Source of the DNA: Triparma columacea
Taxonomy: Eukaryota; Sar; Bolidophyceae; Parmales; Triparmaceae
Reading direction: 5' to 3'
Assembly: GCA_030267965.1 (NCBI GenBank)
Contig: BRYA01000366.1
Span: 1-47,071, forward strand
DNA: 47,071 nucleotides
A program made the translations under genes and the position numbers. The notes under the pieces are model-generated. The model ran no database searches and was not told the origin of the DNA. It saw nothing but the letters and a program-made list of their open reading frames with translations. Below are positions 20,050 through 30,695 of this stretch, piece after piece; the first letter of the stretch is position 1; every line of letters starts with the position of its first letter.

Positions 20050-21774
20050 TTATTTGCTTGCGGTGGAACGTCTGAACACGCGTCTATTCAAGGCGCTCCA
20101 GACTCTACTCAGTCGTCTCTTCGTACTCTTATTTGTGAGCTTGACCAAATCCTTGACGCCTCGAAATGGCTCAAGAACGACTGTACCGTCTACGCTGCCC
20201 TCGTCAGCGTAGGCGAGAGCGAGGGTGGTGGAGGCTTCACTAGCGGCCATGGCATCGACCTCGCAGCGCGCTTTGCTCACACTGGCAGCGGACGCAAATA
20301 TTGCACCTAGCGTTGGGAAGATTACGACGGTGAAGGCCTGCCCAATGGGCAACACTCCAGACGCAACTGGGAGGAACTCGACGAGTGCGGCTGTGGCTGC
20401 GGCGCAGAGACCACCAAGGGCGCTTGTAAAAGGCAGAATTGCGCCTGATCTAGCGCCCTGATTCGCGTACGTGTCGGCAACCGCGGCAGAGCGAGCCTTG
20501 ATGGCGACAGCGTCGGTTGCCCTGTTGTAGCGAGCGAGGCGAGTACGGCGAGCAGTGGAATGGGTAGCGTTAGTGAATTAAAGTAGGTGCGTCCCAACAC
20601 CCTTTCGATTCTTGTCCATTCTCACCTAGCCAAGAAATACTCAGCCTGAGCGAGGGAGAAAGCACTCTGTGCAGCAGAAAGTGACGCAATGATGATGGCT
20701 TTCGTCGCAAGACTGCCAGGAATGAAAGCCCCAATGAGAGGGGAAGGGACAGTCGAGGTAAGGAAGGTTATCCACTTCTTCGAGAGCCTACTGGAGGATT
20801 CAGTGATCTGCTCAGATGCAGAGCGCCACGACTTCCCGACGTCGCTGGATCGCGCGAATCGGCGGTTGCCGAGATTGATTGCTCGGTTTGCGAGGCCCTT
20901 GGACTCTTCCAGGGAGAGGCCGGCGACAGCAGCGGCGAGGGTCGCAATGAGAGGGGCGATGAGCTAAGAGGGGGTGGGTGAGGAGGGGGCGGAGCGACGA
21001 CCTTAAAACCAACCACAATACTAACGCACCTGTATCTCTGTGATTGCTTGAAGAGATTTAATGCCAAGATCAGCAATAAGGACAGGAACGAGCAAGGAAA
21101 GGGTTGCCGCAGTTGCTCCAACTCCGACGCACAGAGGTAGGACTGCCTTGGTGCGTTCGCTCTGACTCAACAAACTCTCCGCCTCAGCGGCAGCCTGCAT
21201 GCTCACGGCGGCGACCTCCTTCCCATCGGCCACGGCAACCCTCCCAACGTACTCCGCAGAAACACTGACCGCGGCAGAAATTGCACTGCAGGTAGGGGCG
21301 AGGACTGAAGTCACCTGCAGCGGGAAAAGGAGGGGCGAAAAGAACGCCACCAGGACAGTTGATGTCAACACACTGAGCTCGAACCCACTCAGCTGTGAGT
21401 GGCGAGTGAAGCAAGTCGCGGAGATGGTTGCATTAGTAACAGCGTGTGGAGCGAGGGCGTGGATAATTCTTTCCTTCTCCTTCCCCCTTTCTTACCTGAC
21501 TCCTTTCAGACACAATCTCATCCAGAAACTTCATGTCGCGCTCAATACGCTCAACAGACATCCGGATCGAGGTCTCTTTGTTCTTGATCTCCGACTCTCC
21601 CCTCGCCCCGCCTATATCAGTGAGTGCATTTGCAAAAGATTTCGCTGTCCCGAGAGACAGGTTCCCAAATTGCCCAGCGATGTTTGATGTTGCCATTATT
21701 GGCATGTGGAGGCCATACACGGGAAAATTGACCATCACAATGATAGCCATGGTGAAAACTGACCGTGGAACCAT
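20050..21774 (-). CDS. Multi-pass membrane protein of unknown function
   Basis: Four coding exons (21496-21774, 21030-21392, 20626-20963, 20050-20521) join in phase to give 483 residues. I do not recognise the family. The protein is very rich in Ala, Ser, Leu and Val. It has about six hydrophobic segments, including FTMAIIVMVNFPVYGLHM near the start, LVAFFSPLLFPLQVTSVLA, AATLSLLVPVLIADL, APLIATLAAAVAGL, LIGAFIPGSLATKAIIIASL, and a long C-terminal pair around PFTSALGGLCAAATAALVEF. A charged, coiled-coil-like stretch (about 55-95) follows the first segment. The tail is basic. Start 21774 is the first ATG of the frame; the frame stays open upstream to about 21830, so a leader exon may exist. The intron at 20522-20625 belongs to the GTGAGAATGG group. 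A plastid or ER location is possible but not shown. Confidence 0.65.
20522..20625 (-). repeat. Introner-like intron a
   Basis: The intron starts GTGAGAATGGACAAGAATCG, has CACTAAC as a likely branch site, and ends CGCTCGCTACAACAG. Its first 20 bases match introns b and c closely. Confidence 0.45.
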
Positions 21775-22205
21775 CTTTGTGGCACTGAGTTGGTCGACCT
21801 TCGCTTGCAAACAGGTGAAGATCTGCTCTCCTAGTCGATTGTAGAGTTAGTCGGGTATAGATACGGTCAACTGATATTGATTTGGATTTCGAGTCGTAGT
21901 GCGTTTGTCGATTGGCGATATAAATGATTTTTGGAAATTGGATATTGTTCGAAATTGTTTTGATTCGGTTGCAACATGGAGTGGTGGTGGAAACCTTGTT
22001 ATACTTACCCGATCTTGGAATACCTTAACGTATATGATTAAGGTTAATAAATCTTGGTGTTCAAGCGCAAAAACACTTGCTAAATTTTCCCCCTGTTCAC
22101 TCCTTCACTTCTCTATGTTTTTGTTGAGCTTGTGCTCGTCTAAGTCTATTCTATATTCTAGCACAAACCACGATCGTCCAAAACCACCATAATCACTCGC
22201 GTCTC

Positions 22206-23700
22206 CTACCTGCGCCTCCTGCTGGATCCCCTGTACCTAGCGTTGACGTAGTCGTCCTCGGAACTGCTACTGTCGTCCCCCGCGGAGAGTTTGACGACGT
22301 TCCTTGAGCTGCCCCTGACGTCGTCCTCATCGAAGTCGAAGCTAGATTCCGGTTCCTGTGCCTTCTCTGCGGTCCCCATATTCTTCCTATAACCGTGAGC
22401 GACCCCGCTCCTAGAGCCGTGAACGCGCCTCATGGCGATCTTGCTCATACTCACGACGGGTGGAGTGGGGGGTGGAGTCGGCGGGGGGGTCGGCTCGAGG
22501 GACGCAGGCGGAGGGGTGCGCCCGGCGCTTGACTTGCCTTTGCCATTCGTCCTCTTTGACTTGGAGGAGCGTCTTGAGGGCGAAGCGAACTCCAGTTTGA
22601 GGGTGGTCTTCGGCGCCATCTTGGCCCTCACCCTGCGGGAGTGGAGGGGGGTTTGGGGGAGGGAGGGGGGGGACGGTGAGCATGCAGAGGTGTTGAAGTG
22701 AGGGAGTACTAACAGGAGTGTCAGGAGGAGCAAGAAAGAGGGTTTGCTGCTTGTTCCTCAGAATGGTTGTGTTTCTGGCGCTAAATCATTGCGCGTGTCT
22801 CCGTAATGTAAGTCACATATATAACGGGATTTCTTGTGGGATGTCTCTTCATCGGCACATCATAAAACCCTCTGTACCGCTCGCTCGCCGCACTCACGTT
22901 GCCCTGTTCGCAAGAAGCTTGTCCCTATCGAAGGGTCCAAGGGCTGGCTTGTCGTAGAATGAGTCCTTACTATCGTCGTCGTAGATGTCGTCACGAACTG
23001 TGGGGTTCGTTGGCTCGGACTTTGAGCTTGTGGAACTCGAGCTATCGGTGAAAAAGTCGATGGAATCATCAACGTCCATCTTGCGGCGGGATTGGGAGGA
23101 AGTGAAGCGGCTGGACGCAGCAGACCTGGAGATGTCCCTGGAAGACGAAACGAGGATGGACTTGTTGGACTTCTCGTTGCCCTCGCCCTTCCTCTTGCCC
23201 TTGCCCTTGCCCTTGCTCTTGCTGAAATTGCCCTTCCTGTTGGTGCGCCTCCTCGTGGAGGGAGAGATGATCGCCGCCGCCCTCTCCTCGTCAGATGAAT
23301 CCAAGTAACAGACGGTTCGACCTTGTAGGTGTTTACATAGGCGGCGTTAGTTGATATACTACACTCAAAAGGCAACCTCAAATGTCGGTGGGAGGACGCA
23401 CTCACCATTTGGCCTGATTTTGTCCTGTTCATCGTCATCAATCCAAGCCTCTAGAGCCAAAACCCTGTCGTCAAGAACGACAGAGTCCTCAGAGTCATCG
23501 TCGCGGTGAATAAAGAAATCTGGATCTTTTTTGACGGCTTTTTGTTTCCTGCTAGAGCGAGGCGCAGGAAAAGTGAGGTGTAGAATCTTCCTCTTTGGCT
23601 TGTTCGTGGGGGACAAATCGACCTCACTGTCAGAAGATTCGATGATGTCATCCATTCTGAGCCTTGCTGCGACCGCTGAACTTCTCTTTGTCCTTCCCAT
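22206..23700 (-). CDS. Low-complexity, charge-segregated protein of unknown function
   Basis: Three exons (23406-23700, 22898-23321, 22206-22632) join in phase to give 381 residues. No domain is recognised. Sequence alternates between acidic serine clusters (SSDSEVDLSP, DSSDEERAAA, SSSSEDDY) and Lys/Arg-rich stretches (KSKGKGKGKRKGEG, SRRSSKSKRTNGKGKSS), with a short Pro-rich run in exon 3. A loosely repeated unit, K-x-L-x-L-x-F-x-x-P-x-x-S-S-R-K, occurs in exon 1 (ILHLTFPAPRSSRK) and exon 3 (LKLEFASPSRRSSK). Ser-Asp/Glu clusters look like casein kinase 2 sites, and basic patches could be nuclear localisation signals; a nuclear, disordered protein is inferred. The intron spacing and phases support a real gene. 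It is divergent from the gene at 23840. Confidence 0.6.
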
Positions 23701-23839
23701 TTTCTCAAGGTTTTTGCTCTTCCCTTGTTTGATAGATTTTGTTTTCAAAGGCTCACTCGTCCTTACCTTAATATTAATTTACATTTCGCGCGGGTCCAAG
23801 GCTAGTTCAGGTACCTAATTCAGTGTTGTTTGACAAGAT

Positions 23840-25824
23840 ATGGGGAATTGTACCTCGTCAGGCCGCAATGATTTGCCCAAAACCCTCTCGGCAGAATCGG
23901 GCATCCAATCTGCCCCTGTTTGTGCCCCTTCTGTTGACGGTAGGAACAACAATCGTTCGATGATGTATAATAGTACGTGGGCTGGACCGGTGAGTTGTAG
24001 TGGGGAGGTCAATGTTGACAATTTGGAGGAGGGAGAGGAGTTGGTGCTTTAACTGTCGGTTTGTGAAAGTTTTATGTTCTGTTTGTGTGTCATTTTTATG
24101 ACGATTACGAGTTGAAAGTCGCTGTGGTTGGGAATCTTTGCTAACAAATCAACGTTACGCTATGATCCGAAACTGCAGACTTCGTATTCGATCGATGAGG
24201 GAGAGGTAAGTTGTGAGAGGGGTGCGTTGGGGTTCAAGGGGGTGGGGGTTGTGGTTTGAAAAGCGACTCTCGCACTCCTGTCTTTCTCACCTCGCTCCCT
24301 CGTAGTCTATATTCGGTCTATTCCCCCCTGAGGGACACAGGCGCACAAGATCGGGATATTCTCAGCAACTTGCTTACGACCCAGTCCACGACAGAAAGAT
24401 GAGGTGAGGAACGGGGAGTGAGGGGAGAGGAGAGGAGAGGGGAGGAAAAGATATGTGAATGCCGAGCGAGTGTAGAAGCCCAATGAGGAGATAAATAACT
24501 CGTAAAAGCTTCTCACCGCTTCCTAACCACCCTCTCGGTCCTCCCCGCTCCACATTATAGTAAGCTTAAGGAGATCCGCCAGAGTCAGAGCATGGCGGAG
24601 CTTAAAGAGTGCGACGAGGACGCTGTGTTTAGCCCTCCTCCCATGGGGAGGGGTCTCAGCCCTGTAGCTCCGCGCTCTGTGAGGTCGAAGAAGACGAGGC
24701 CGATAAAGCTAAAGGAGAACCGAAGGATGACCGCGGGGAGTGAAGTGTTGGCGCCCCGGAGAGCAAGGCTCAAGTCGGGGTTCAGTAAGCAATTGGAAGC
24801 GCAGAAAGAGCGCATGGAAGGTGAGAGTGGCAGGGAGGAGAAGCAAAGCAGTGTCCACAGCACGACAACTTTACTTGACGCCTCACGCACCACCCTTACC
24901 CATCAAATCACCCCATCGTGTGATATTGCAGCAATAAAAATGGAGGGTTTGGCAACGAAAGAGGAGGGCAGGGAAGATGCAACACCGACTGCTGCAAACG
25001 TCAGGTGTGTTAAGTTGAGAAATTCGCAAGGGAAACCCGACAATAATCCTAACCATCCCAACTCTCAGAACCCGTCGCTGCTTCACCCCGCCTAGGGCAC
25101 TTGACACTTCGCCGGCTGGCACACCGCGCACTTCGCATAGGTCGGCTCAAAGCCCCAAAGGGGACATGAAGTCTCCATCGAGGGAGAGAGTCGTTTCGCC
25201 TTTCAACGAGGACCTCTCCTTGGATGTTCAGAGGGCGTCAATGGTTCTCCATTCTCCGAAGGCTGGGGCGACGAGCCCTAAGGGCACAAGGAAGAGGTGA
25301 GTTTAGTGCCAAAGAGCGAGGGGGAATACTCGCACTTTTGACGAGTCTCGCGTGCCCACTCACCCAAACCTCATCACAGCCCGAGCGTCGCAGAACTGAG
25401 GAGCCCCATCTGGCAGAGAGGGTTCTTCCCAGACGTCAAGAAGAAGACGTCGGGGTCGTTGTCTCCGCTCTCTGTAAGGACGTCTGGCCCCCAGGTGGAA
25501 GCAGTGCTACACTCACCTTTGTCCGGAGCTACGAGTCCCAAGGGAAAGAGGAAAACCCCGACTGGGGTTGGGGGGTCTTTCGTGGCCACTAGGAGCTCAG
25601 GCAATGAGAATGACGGGGGCTTGCGTAACGGCGTGGAGAACACAAACAAGGACGCTCCAGGCCTGGCTGACCTCAACCTGAGCCCGAGGAAAAGGAAAGG
25701 AAAGGGGAAGCAGGGAGGAGAGTGGATCTGCAAACCAAAGACCACCATTGTGAGAAAACAGAGGAGCTTGAAGGAGGGGGGACATGGGCACCTGCACCCA
25801 AGCGCGAAAAATGCGAAGAAATGA
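23840..25824 (+). CDS. Probable N-myristoylated, disordered Ser/Pro-rich protein
   Basis: Six exons (23840-23989, 24179-24205, 24306-24403, 24561-25004, 25096-25296, 25380-25824) keep phase throughout and give 454 residues. The second exon is a 27-nt microexon. The start MGNCTSSG is a textbook myristoylation signal with an adjacent Cys for palmitoylation, so membrane attachment is likely. The rest is Ser, Pro, Lys and Arg rich with no known domain. An internal repeat is clear: VLHSPKAGATSPKGTRK ends exon 5 and VLHSPLSGATSPKGKRK occurs in exon 6. Several SP and TP dipeptides could be proline-directed kinase sites. The C-terminus is Lys-rich (PRKRKGKGK). It diverges from the gene ending at 23700 with 139 bp between starts. 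The function is unknown. Confidence 0.62.
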
Positions 25825-26069
25825 AAATATGTTGGGTAGTGGGGGGGGGTACGCGGTGGGTGTTGGGCGGTGGGGTTGGAGGGAACAACGAGATGACGAT
25901 AACGAGGGTGACAAACAATAACAACGCCAACGCCAAAAACGACTGTAGCCTTCCTTTTCAAATTCATTTTGTTCACCGTCGCATGTATATTTACAACCAG
26001 CCCCGCCATACAAGCGATTTACTTCACTCCCTATGAGGTTGTCCTACAACCCTCTCGATTCCCTCACGA

Positions 26070-27432
26070 TCACCTTGCTGAAACTTGATTTTCGATGTCC
26101 ATGCAGTTGAGCATGTCGAGAACGGCGTGTAGCGTGTTTCCAGGAGTCTGCGACGAGCGTGAAGGCTTAAGTTAATACACAAAAATACTATCGTGCTTAC
26201 TTCTCGTCCATTCTCACCTTCCCCTGCTTTCTGTACTTTGATCGACTGGACGACTTGGAGTCAAAAGTCGTCTCGGCGGTCCCTCCCGTGTCAAAGCTGT
26301 TGGATGTTTTTTTCCCATCCATTAAGCCAGCCGAGTCCCTGCTCTTCGGCATGCTCCTCGACCTGTCATTCGATTAGCAGGAGATTGGTTTGTTTAGCGT
26401 GGGTTACAATGTGTCACACAATGTGCTCGGACCTTGGACCTGTTTCTCACCTGTTCGATTCCGACTCAGCCTTCTTCTTCGCGAGGGTTGCTCTCCAGCC
26501 GGGGGTGCTGACAATGGTGCCACCCTCAATAACCTTGGGGAGACTCTTCGCAAAACCCTTTATCTTCAGCTCGAACTGTGAACACGAGAAGTTAGCACGG
26601 GCTTAGTAGTGATAAAGGATTCATGTAGTCCATGTGTTGTGCGGTCCTCACCTGTTTCATTTCCTCCTCCTCAGCCCCCATTTCCTTCTCGCCGCCCTTG
26701 TCGGCGACTTCCTTAGCGACCTCGATCTTACGAAGCTGAGCATTTTGCTGCTTGGCCGCTTGCGATTTCTTAATGCCCCTGAATACGTCCATGTTCATAT
26801 CCCTTGAGGAGATGCGCGGCTTGGGTACGTGCTCGAAGAACACTGCCTCGCCGTATCCGTCCTTGTCGAGGTTTTCAAAGTGTCTGCTGAGGGGGAAGAG
26901 TATCTCCTCGTCAGAGAAGCTATTGTCCTCGAAGGAGTCGGTGAGGGACACGTACGATGAAGTTGAGTAGGATGCCGCGTCCTTTATCATTTCCATGTCG
27001 TGCGAGGGAAGGTTGCTCATAAGCTGGAAAGACATTGCGACGCAAGGCTTGGGGGTCGAGACCTTCTCTGTTTTAGTCTTCTTCGCCTTTTTCTTGCTCT
27101 CTGTGCCGTTCTCCTTGCCGTATCCCGAGCCGGAACCCTGGTCATAGGCCCTGCGAGCGGGGAAGGGGTCGGAGGGTTTGAGAACTAATATTGAAAATAT
27201 CGACACAAATCTATCCTCGCGATGTTCTTACACCGGCATATTCTCACCTCGCATTTCCCTCCTTCCCCATCTTGCGCTCCTTGTCTCGCTTGCAGTCCCC
27301 GCTCTTCTTGCTGCTCACACTCGTGCGATCAGCGCTCTCGACGAACGCAGAGGCGGAACCAGTCGACTCGTGATAGCGCTGTGACTTCTGGACAGACTTC
27401 TGCAGCCTCTTCTGCGCTGACTTCATCGCCAT
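26070..27432 (-). CDS. Unrecognised Lys/Ser-rich protein, five or more exons
   Basis: Exons 27248-27432, 26652-27150, 26451-26575, 26218-26362 and 26070-26147 join in phase to give 343 residues from the Met at 27432. The frame stays open upstream for 13 more codons to a good acceptor (GATCGCAG) at about 27476, so a further 5' exon may exist and the true start is uncertain. No family is recognised. A central block (PHDMEMI to EEEMKQ) has acidic Ser segments and KKSQAAKQQNAQLRKIEVAKE, a likely helix. A short conserved-looking stretch, FELKIKGFAKSLPKVIEGGT, fills exon 3. The ends are basic. Introns at 26148-26217 and 27151-27247 start GTGAGAAT. Confidence 0.55.
26148..26217 (-). repeat. Introner-like intron b
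   Basis: This 70-bp intron starts GTGAGAATGGACGAGAAG and ends CGCTCGTCGCAG, close to intron a at the 5' end and to intron d at the 3' end. Confidence 0.45.
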
Positions 27433-27864
27433 GGACTGCTTCGTCCCTGAGGTGTGTGATTTCGAATTACCCTGCGATCAATCGGGGAAAAGAGGCGAGT
27501 GAGTCGATAATTTATGGTGTTAGTATTGACAATTTAAACGTAAAGCACTCGTGAATAACGTCTATGTAGATAAATATAAACTCTCTCCCAACGGCTGCGT
27601 CGGGAACACCTTCTCTCATCTCAAAATCGCCCATACTAACCATACAAGCTGGACGTTGGTTAGCTCTGTGAGTTTTAGGTGTACTCAATGTATCGGTGAA
27701 TGGAGTGTATTCCAAGTAAATGAGTGCTGCGTTTTTTAATTAGTTTATATTTTGCGAGAGAGAGAGAAGGATTCTTGATCGGAAAAAGAGGGACTTCCCA
27801 GGGTTAGACTTCGCCCTGACCTGAACCTGAACGATTCCCCTACGTTTAAGTGACTCAAATCTCT
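27433..27864. other. Intergenic region between two divergent genes
   Basis: This 432-bp gap may hold a 5' extension of the minus-strand gene: 27433-27475 is open and in frame behind an acceptor site. The rest is AT-rich, with a GAGAGAGAG run near 27757 and no conserved coding sequence that I can see. It should contain the promoters of both neighbours. Confidence 0.5.
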
Positions 27865-29376
27865 ATGACTTTGCCATATCTTCGTAACAGGCTTCCATTA
27901 GTCCTTACGGTCACAGTTTTGGTATTCCTTGATATAGCGACGCCAAGTCATTCCTGGAAATGTTTGTTCCCTCCCTCTCGCGTGAAATTTCAGGGGTCTC
28001 AGAGTGTGTTGTCTGTACAGAGGCGAAGAGAATTGTTGCTTGACGGTCCTACACTTGAGATTGAAGCCGGTTCCATGACAGTGTTGACAGGGCCGAGTGG
28101 GGCAGGAAAGACACTTTGGATGAAAGAGATGATGGCCTGCCTTAACGGCTCTGAGCAGATGGGCGATGGTATCTCGTGCGCTGAGGGCAGCGGTGCTGAG
28201 AAGCTTCGAGGGGTGTGGTGCGACAGATACACTGTATCCAGATCCAAGCAAGCTCCCTCAGTTTCTTTGTCGATAATAGAGAGCGTCGAGTCCAAACTTA
28301 CCCCACCTTGTGTTCTATTCGTGGATGAGCTGGTCGACACAGAGTCCATGCCCGTCCGTCGGGCAGTTTATAAAGGGGTGAACGATTTGTGCAGAGAAAA
28401 GATGTGCGCAGCAGTTTGGGCGACTCATAAGTTTGAGGGTCTGAGTGGCAGAAGAGTTGGGCTAAGGAATGGGCGACTCGTTTCGACGACAGAGCTGCAC
28501 GCTCATCTGGGTGGTGAAGGGGGAGGGGGGGGGGAGGAAGTGGTGGAGTCAGTCGTGGAGCCAAAAGTGGAACCAGAAGTGGGACCTGAGGTTGACGAAC
28601 AGCCCCCCCCTTACTCCCCCGCGCCGACCCCAAACTCATCCTCAATCTCTCCCCTTGTTTCCGATGTGCTAATCAAAACCAATGAATTCTTCCGCACCGC
28701 AACTATCTCCCCCGTGAGGAATTTCCTTACCATCCCTTCCAATCCTCCCCCTTCCTCCCCTCTCGCCCCACTGGAGGCAGCTCTGTCACCACCCACTCTT
28801 CCGCCCATCCCCCGACCAACGTGGTTGACCATCTCCATGTCGGTTCCCACTGGGTTGCTCTGGTACGGATACTACAAGTTCAGCGTTGAGGAGGAGCTCT
28901 TCCAAATGGAGCTTCGACAAACTGGTCGGGTGAGCGGCGCGGGAGGGTACGGGACGCTGATCGGTTTCTCATATGCTGTTATCTTCGGAGGCTTTTTCTC
29001 CCTGCTCCCTCTGACTGAGGGCTTTAGTGAGTTGATCCTCCGCACTGCCGGAGTTCTCCTCCTCGCCTCCCAAGTTAATTTGTATTGTCGTGTGAACGAA
29101 CTATGCGAAGAAGTTGGGATAGACAGACCATTGCACCCTTGGTGGGCTTTGCTCCCTCCTCCACTTGACGTTGTTGTTGGTCTTCGGCAGGTTCATTACC
29201 TGGCTCTCTATGCAACCAAGATCAGAGAAGAAGAATGGCAGCGCGACAAGGTCGCTGAAGAATGGTTCCCGTTCATCTCAAGCGAGCGATTCACCCTAAA
29301 AGAGTTTGTGAGGGAGCCGAGGCGATGGTTCAGGTTGCCGTTCCTAAACACTGAAGAATGGGAGGATTTCTGGTGA
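27865..29376 (+). CDS. Degenerate ABC-type ATPase with a C-terminal membrane region
   Basis: A single exon encodes 503 residues from the ATG at 27865. A hydrophobic leader (LPLVLTVTVLVFLDIA) acts as signal peptide or anchor. The next 170 residues resemble an ABC nucleotide-binding domain: Walker A GPSGAGKT near residue 80, Walker B VLFVDEL near 155, and an H-loop WATHKF followed by GLRNGRLVS. The distance between Walker A and B is short, and no LSGGQ signature is visible, so it may bind but not normally hydrolyse ATP. An acidic, Pro-rich linker (210-300) leads to a C-terminal half with hydrophobic segments (TWLTISMSVPTGLLWYGYY, LIGFSYAVIFGGFFSLLPL, ILRTAGVLLLAS). The C-terminal half is not recognised as a transporter fold. 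The leader suggests ER entry, perhaps plastid. It converges on LZTFL1, 50 bp apart. Confidence 0.6.
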   Translation: MTLPYLRNRLPLVLTVTVLVFLDIATPSHSWKCLFPPSRVKFQGSQSVLSVQRRRELLLDGPTLEIEAGSMTVLTGPSGAGKTLWMKEMMACLNGSEQMGDGISCAEGSGAEKLRGVWCDRYTVSRSKQAPSVSLSIIESVESKLTPPCVLFVDELVDTESMPVRRAVYKGVNDLCREKMCAAVWATHKFEGLSGRRVGLRNGRLVSTTELHAHLGGEGGGGGEEVVESVVEPKVEPEVGPEVDEQPPPYSPAPTPNSSSISPLVSDVLIKTNEFFRTATISPVRNFLTIPSNPPPSSPLAPLEAALSPPTLPPIPRPTWLTISMSVPTGLLWYGYYKFSVEEELFQMELRQTGRVSGAGGYGTLIGFSYAVIFGGFFSLLPLTEGFSELILRTAGVLLLASQVNLYCRVNELCEEVGIDRPLHPWWALLPPPLDVVVGLRQVHYLALYATKIREEEWQRDKVAEEWFPFISSERFTLKEFVREPRRWFRLPFLNTEEWEDFW

Positions 29377-29426
29377 TTGGGATTTCTGAAACAATTCTAA
29401 TCCTATATATATTTTTTCAAAATAAC

Positions 29427-30359
29427 TCAAATATCAGCCTCCTCCACATAGTCTGGCTCCCATTTCTCGAGCCTCCTCCTCACTGCCGTGAGTTGTTTGT
29501 TCTTGGCACCCATCATTTTCTTCATCGTCAAGAAAGGCTTGCACTCTGCAAGTCTCCCGTCCATCTCCTTCCTCAACCTCGCAACCTCGCTCCGAAGTTC
29601 CTGCAGGCTCATGTTCCCTGTGGGTGGCCCCATCACGTCAATATCTTCGCCTCCCTTCGCCTCCTCTCCCCCCTTCTCCTCCTCCTGCTCCTTCCCCTCC
29701 TCAACGTTTCCCTCCGCCCCGTTTTTGCCGTTCATCTCCTCTAATTTCTTTAGCTTTCTCTTTGACTTCTCGTATTTTCCCTTGTACAGGTCCCTGTCGG
29801 ACTCAGCCTGCATCAAATCTTTCTTGGTCTGCTCCAGTGTGTCCTTGAGCCTGTGGGCCTTCCCTTTACTAGCGGTCTTGTCTAGCTTCATCTTCTCCAC
29901 CTCCTCCAGTAGCCGCTGGTCCTCCACCTTGCTTGTATCAAGGGTCAATTCCGCGCCCTGCTCCTCGGCCTCCTCGAAAATCTGAGCAAGGCACAAAACG
30001 GACATGTTAATCACGCTGCGGCGCAGGAAGGGCTGTATTAGTGGGAGATGCGAGAGAGAGAGAAAATATAGTGCGGTGCTCCGCATTGTCGCTGGCACTC
30101 CGCATTGTTGCTGGGTTCCTGAGCCATCCGCCGATTCTTACCTCCCCACTTCTGTCCTTGATGTATCCTTAACCACGTTGCACATGCTGTCCAAGTTAGC
30201 CAATACCTCTTCTTGTGTGTACATTTCCTCTGTAATAGCGTCGTTCTTGGTGTCGTCAAAGTCGGCCTGGATCTGCTCTAGGCAGACATCTCGCTTGGAC
30301 CGGAAGAACTTGATGAACTTGATAATCTGGTCCTGGTGGACATCCGAGACGTTTTGCAT
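29427..30359 (-). CDS. LZTFL1: LZTFL1 homologue, BBSome-associated ciliary protein
   Basis: Two exons (30142-30359, 29427-30015) encode 268 residues; human LZTFL1 has 299. The N-terminal helix-rich part fits the family: HQDQIIKFIKFFRSKRD corresponds to the HQNEVINYMRFARSKRG region, followed by VLANLDSMCNVV and SVINMSVLCLAQIFEEAEEQG. A long coiled coil follows, interrupted by an acidic EEGKEQEEEKGGEE patch. The C-terminus KNKQLTAVRRRLEKWEPD matches the conserved end. LZTFL1 controls BBSome-dependent exit of cargo from cilia together with IFT27, which is encoded at 41672-42690. The start at 30359 gives an N-terminus of the usual length. It is divergent from VPS22, starts 336 bp apart. Confidence 0.82.
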
Positions 30360-30695
30360 TGCCTGAGCGACGAAATAGCGCGTTAGATCGATTGTTGGTG
30401 GATAAAGCGGAGAAGGAGGCCAGGCCAGGGGGGAATCAAGGACCTAACTGGGATTGTTCCTGATCACGACAATTCAAATTTTATCCCTTTTCACATTAGT
30501 CGCACGACCAGAAGTTCGGTCCCGGAACATCCAAAATGTATACGATGGCGAACGAGTACTTACAGATAAAGATGGGTTTTGGGGGTGGGAAGTTGGGGTC
30601 AAACCAAAGTTGTGTTTCTCCAGCTTATTATTTCCAACACACTTTTCCTGCTGAGCCAGCCTACAGACGAAAGATCCCAGAGTTTCCCAAACAGG
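30360..30695. promoter_or_regulatory. Divergent intergenic region, LZTFL1 and VPS22
   Basis: The 336 bp between the LZTFL1 and VPS22 start codons should hold both promoters. The plus frame of VPS22 is open upstream to about 30579, but those residues are not conserved. I see no recognisable motif. Confidence 0.45.

Noticed and set aside
27850..27864. GTG start for the ABC-type ATPase
   Set aside because: Nuclear genes start at ATG; the first in-frame ATG, at 27865, precedes the hydrophobic leader.
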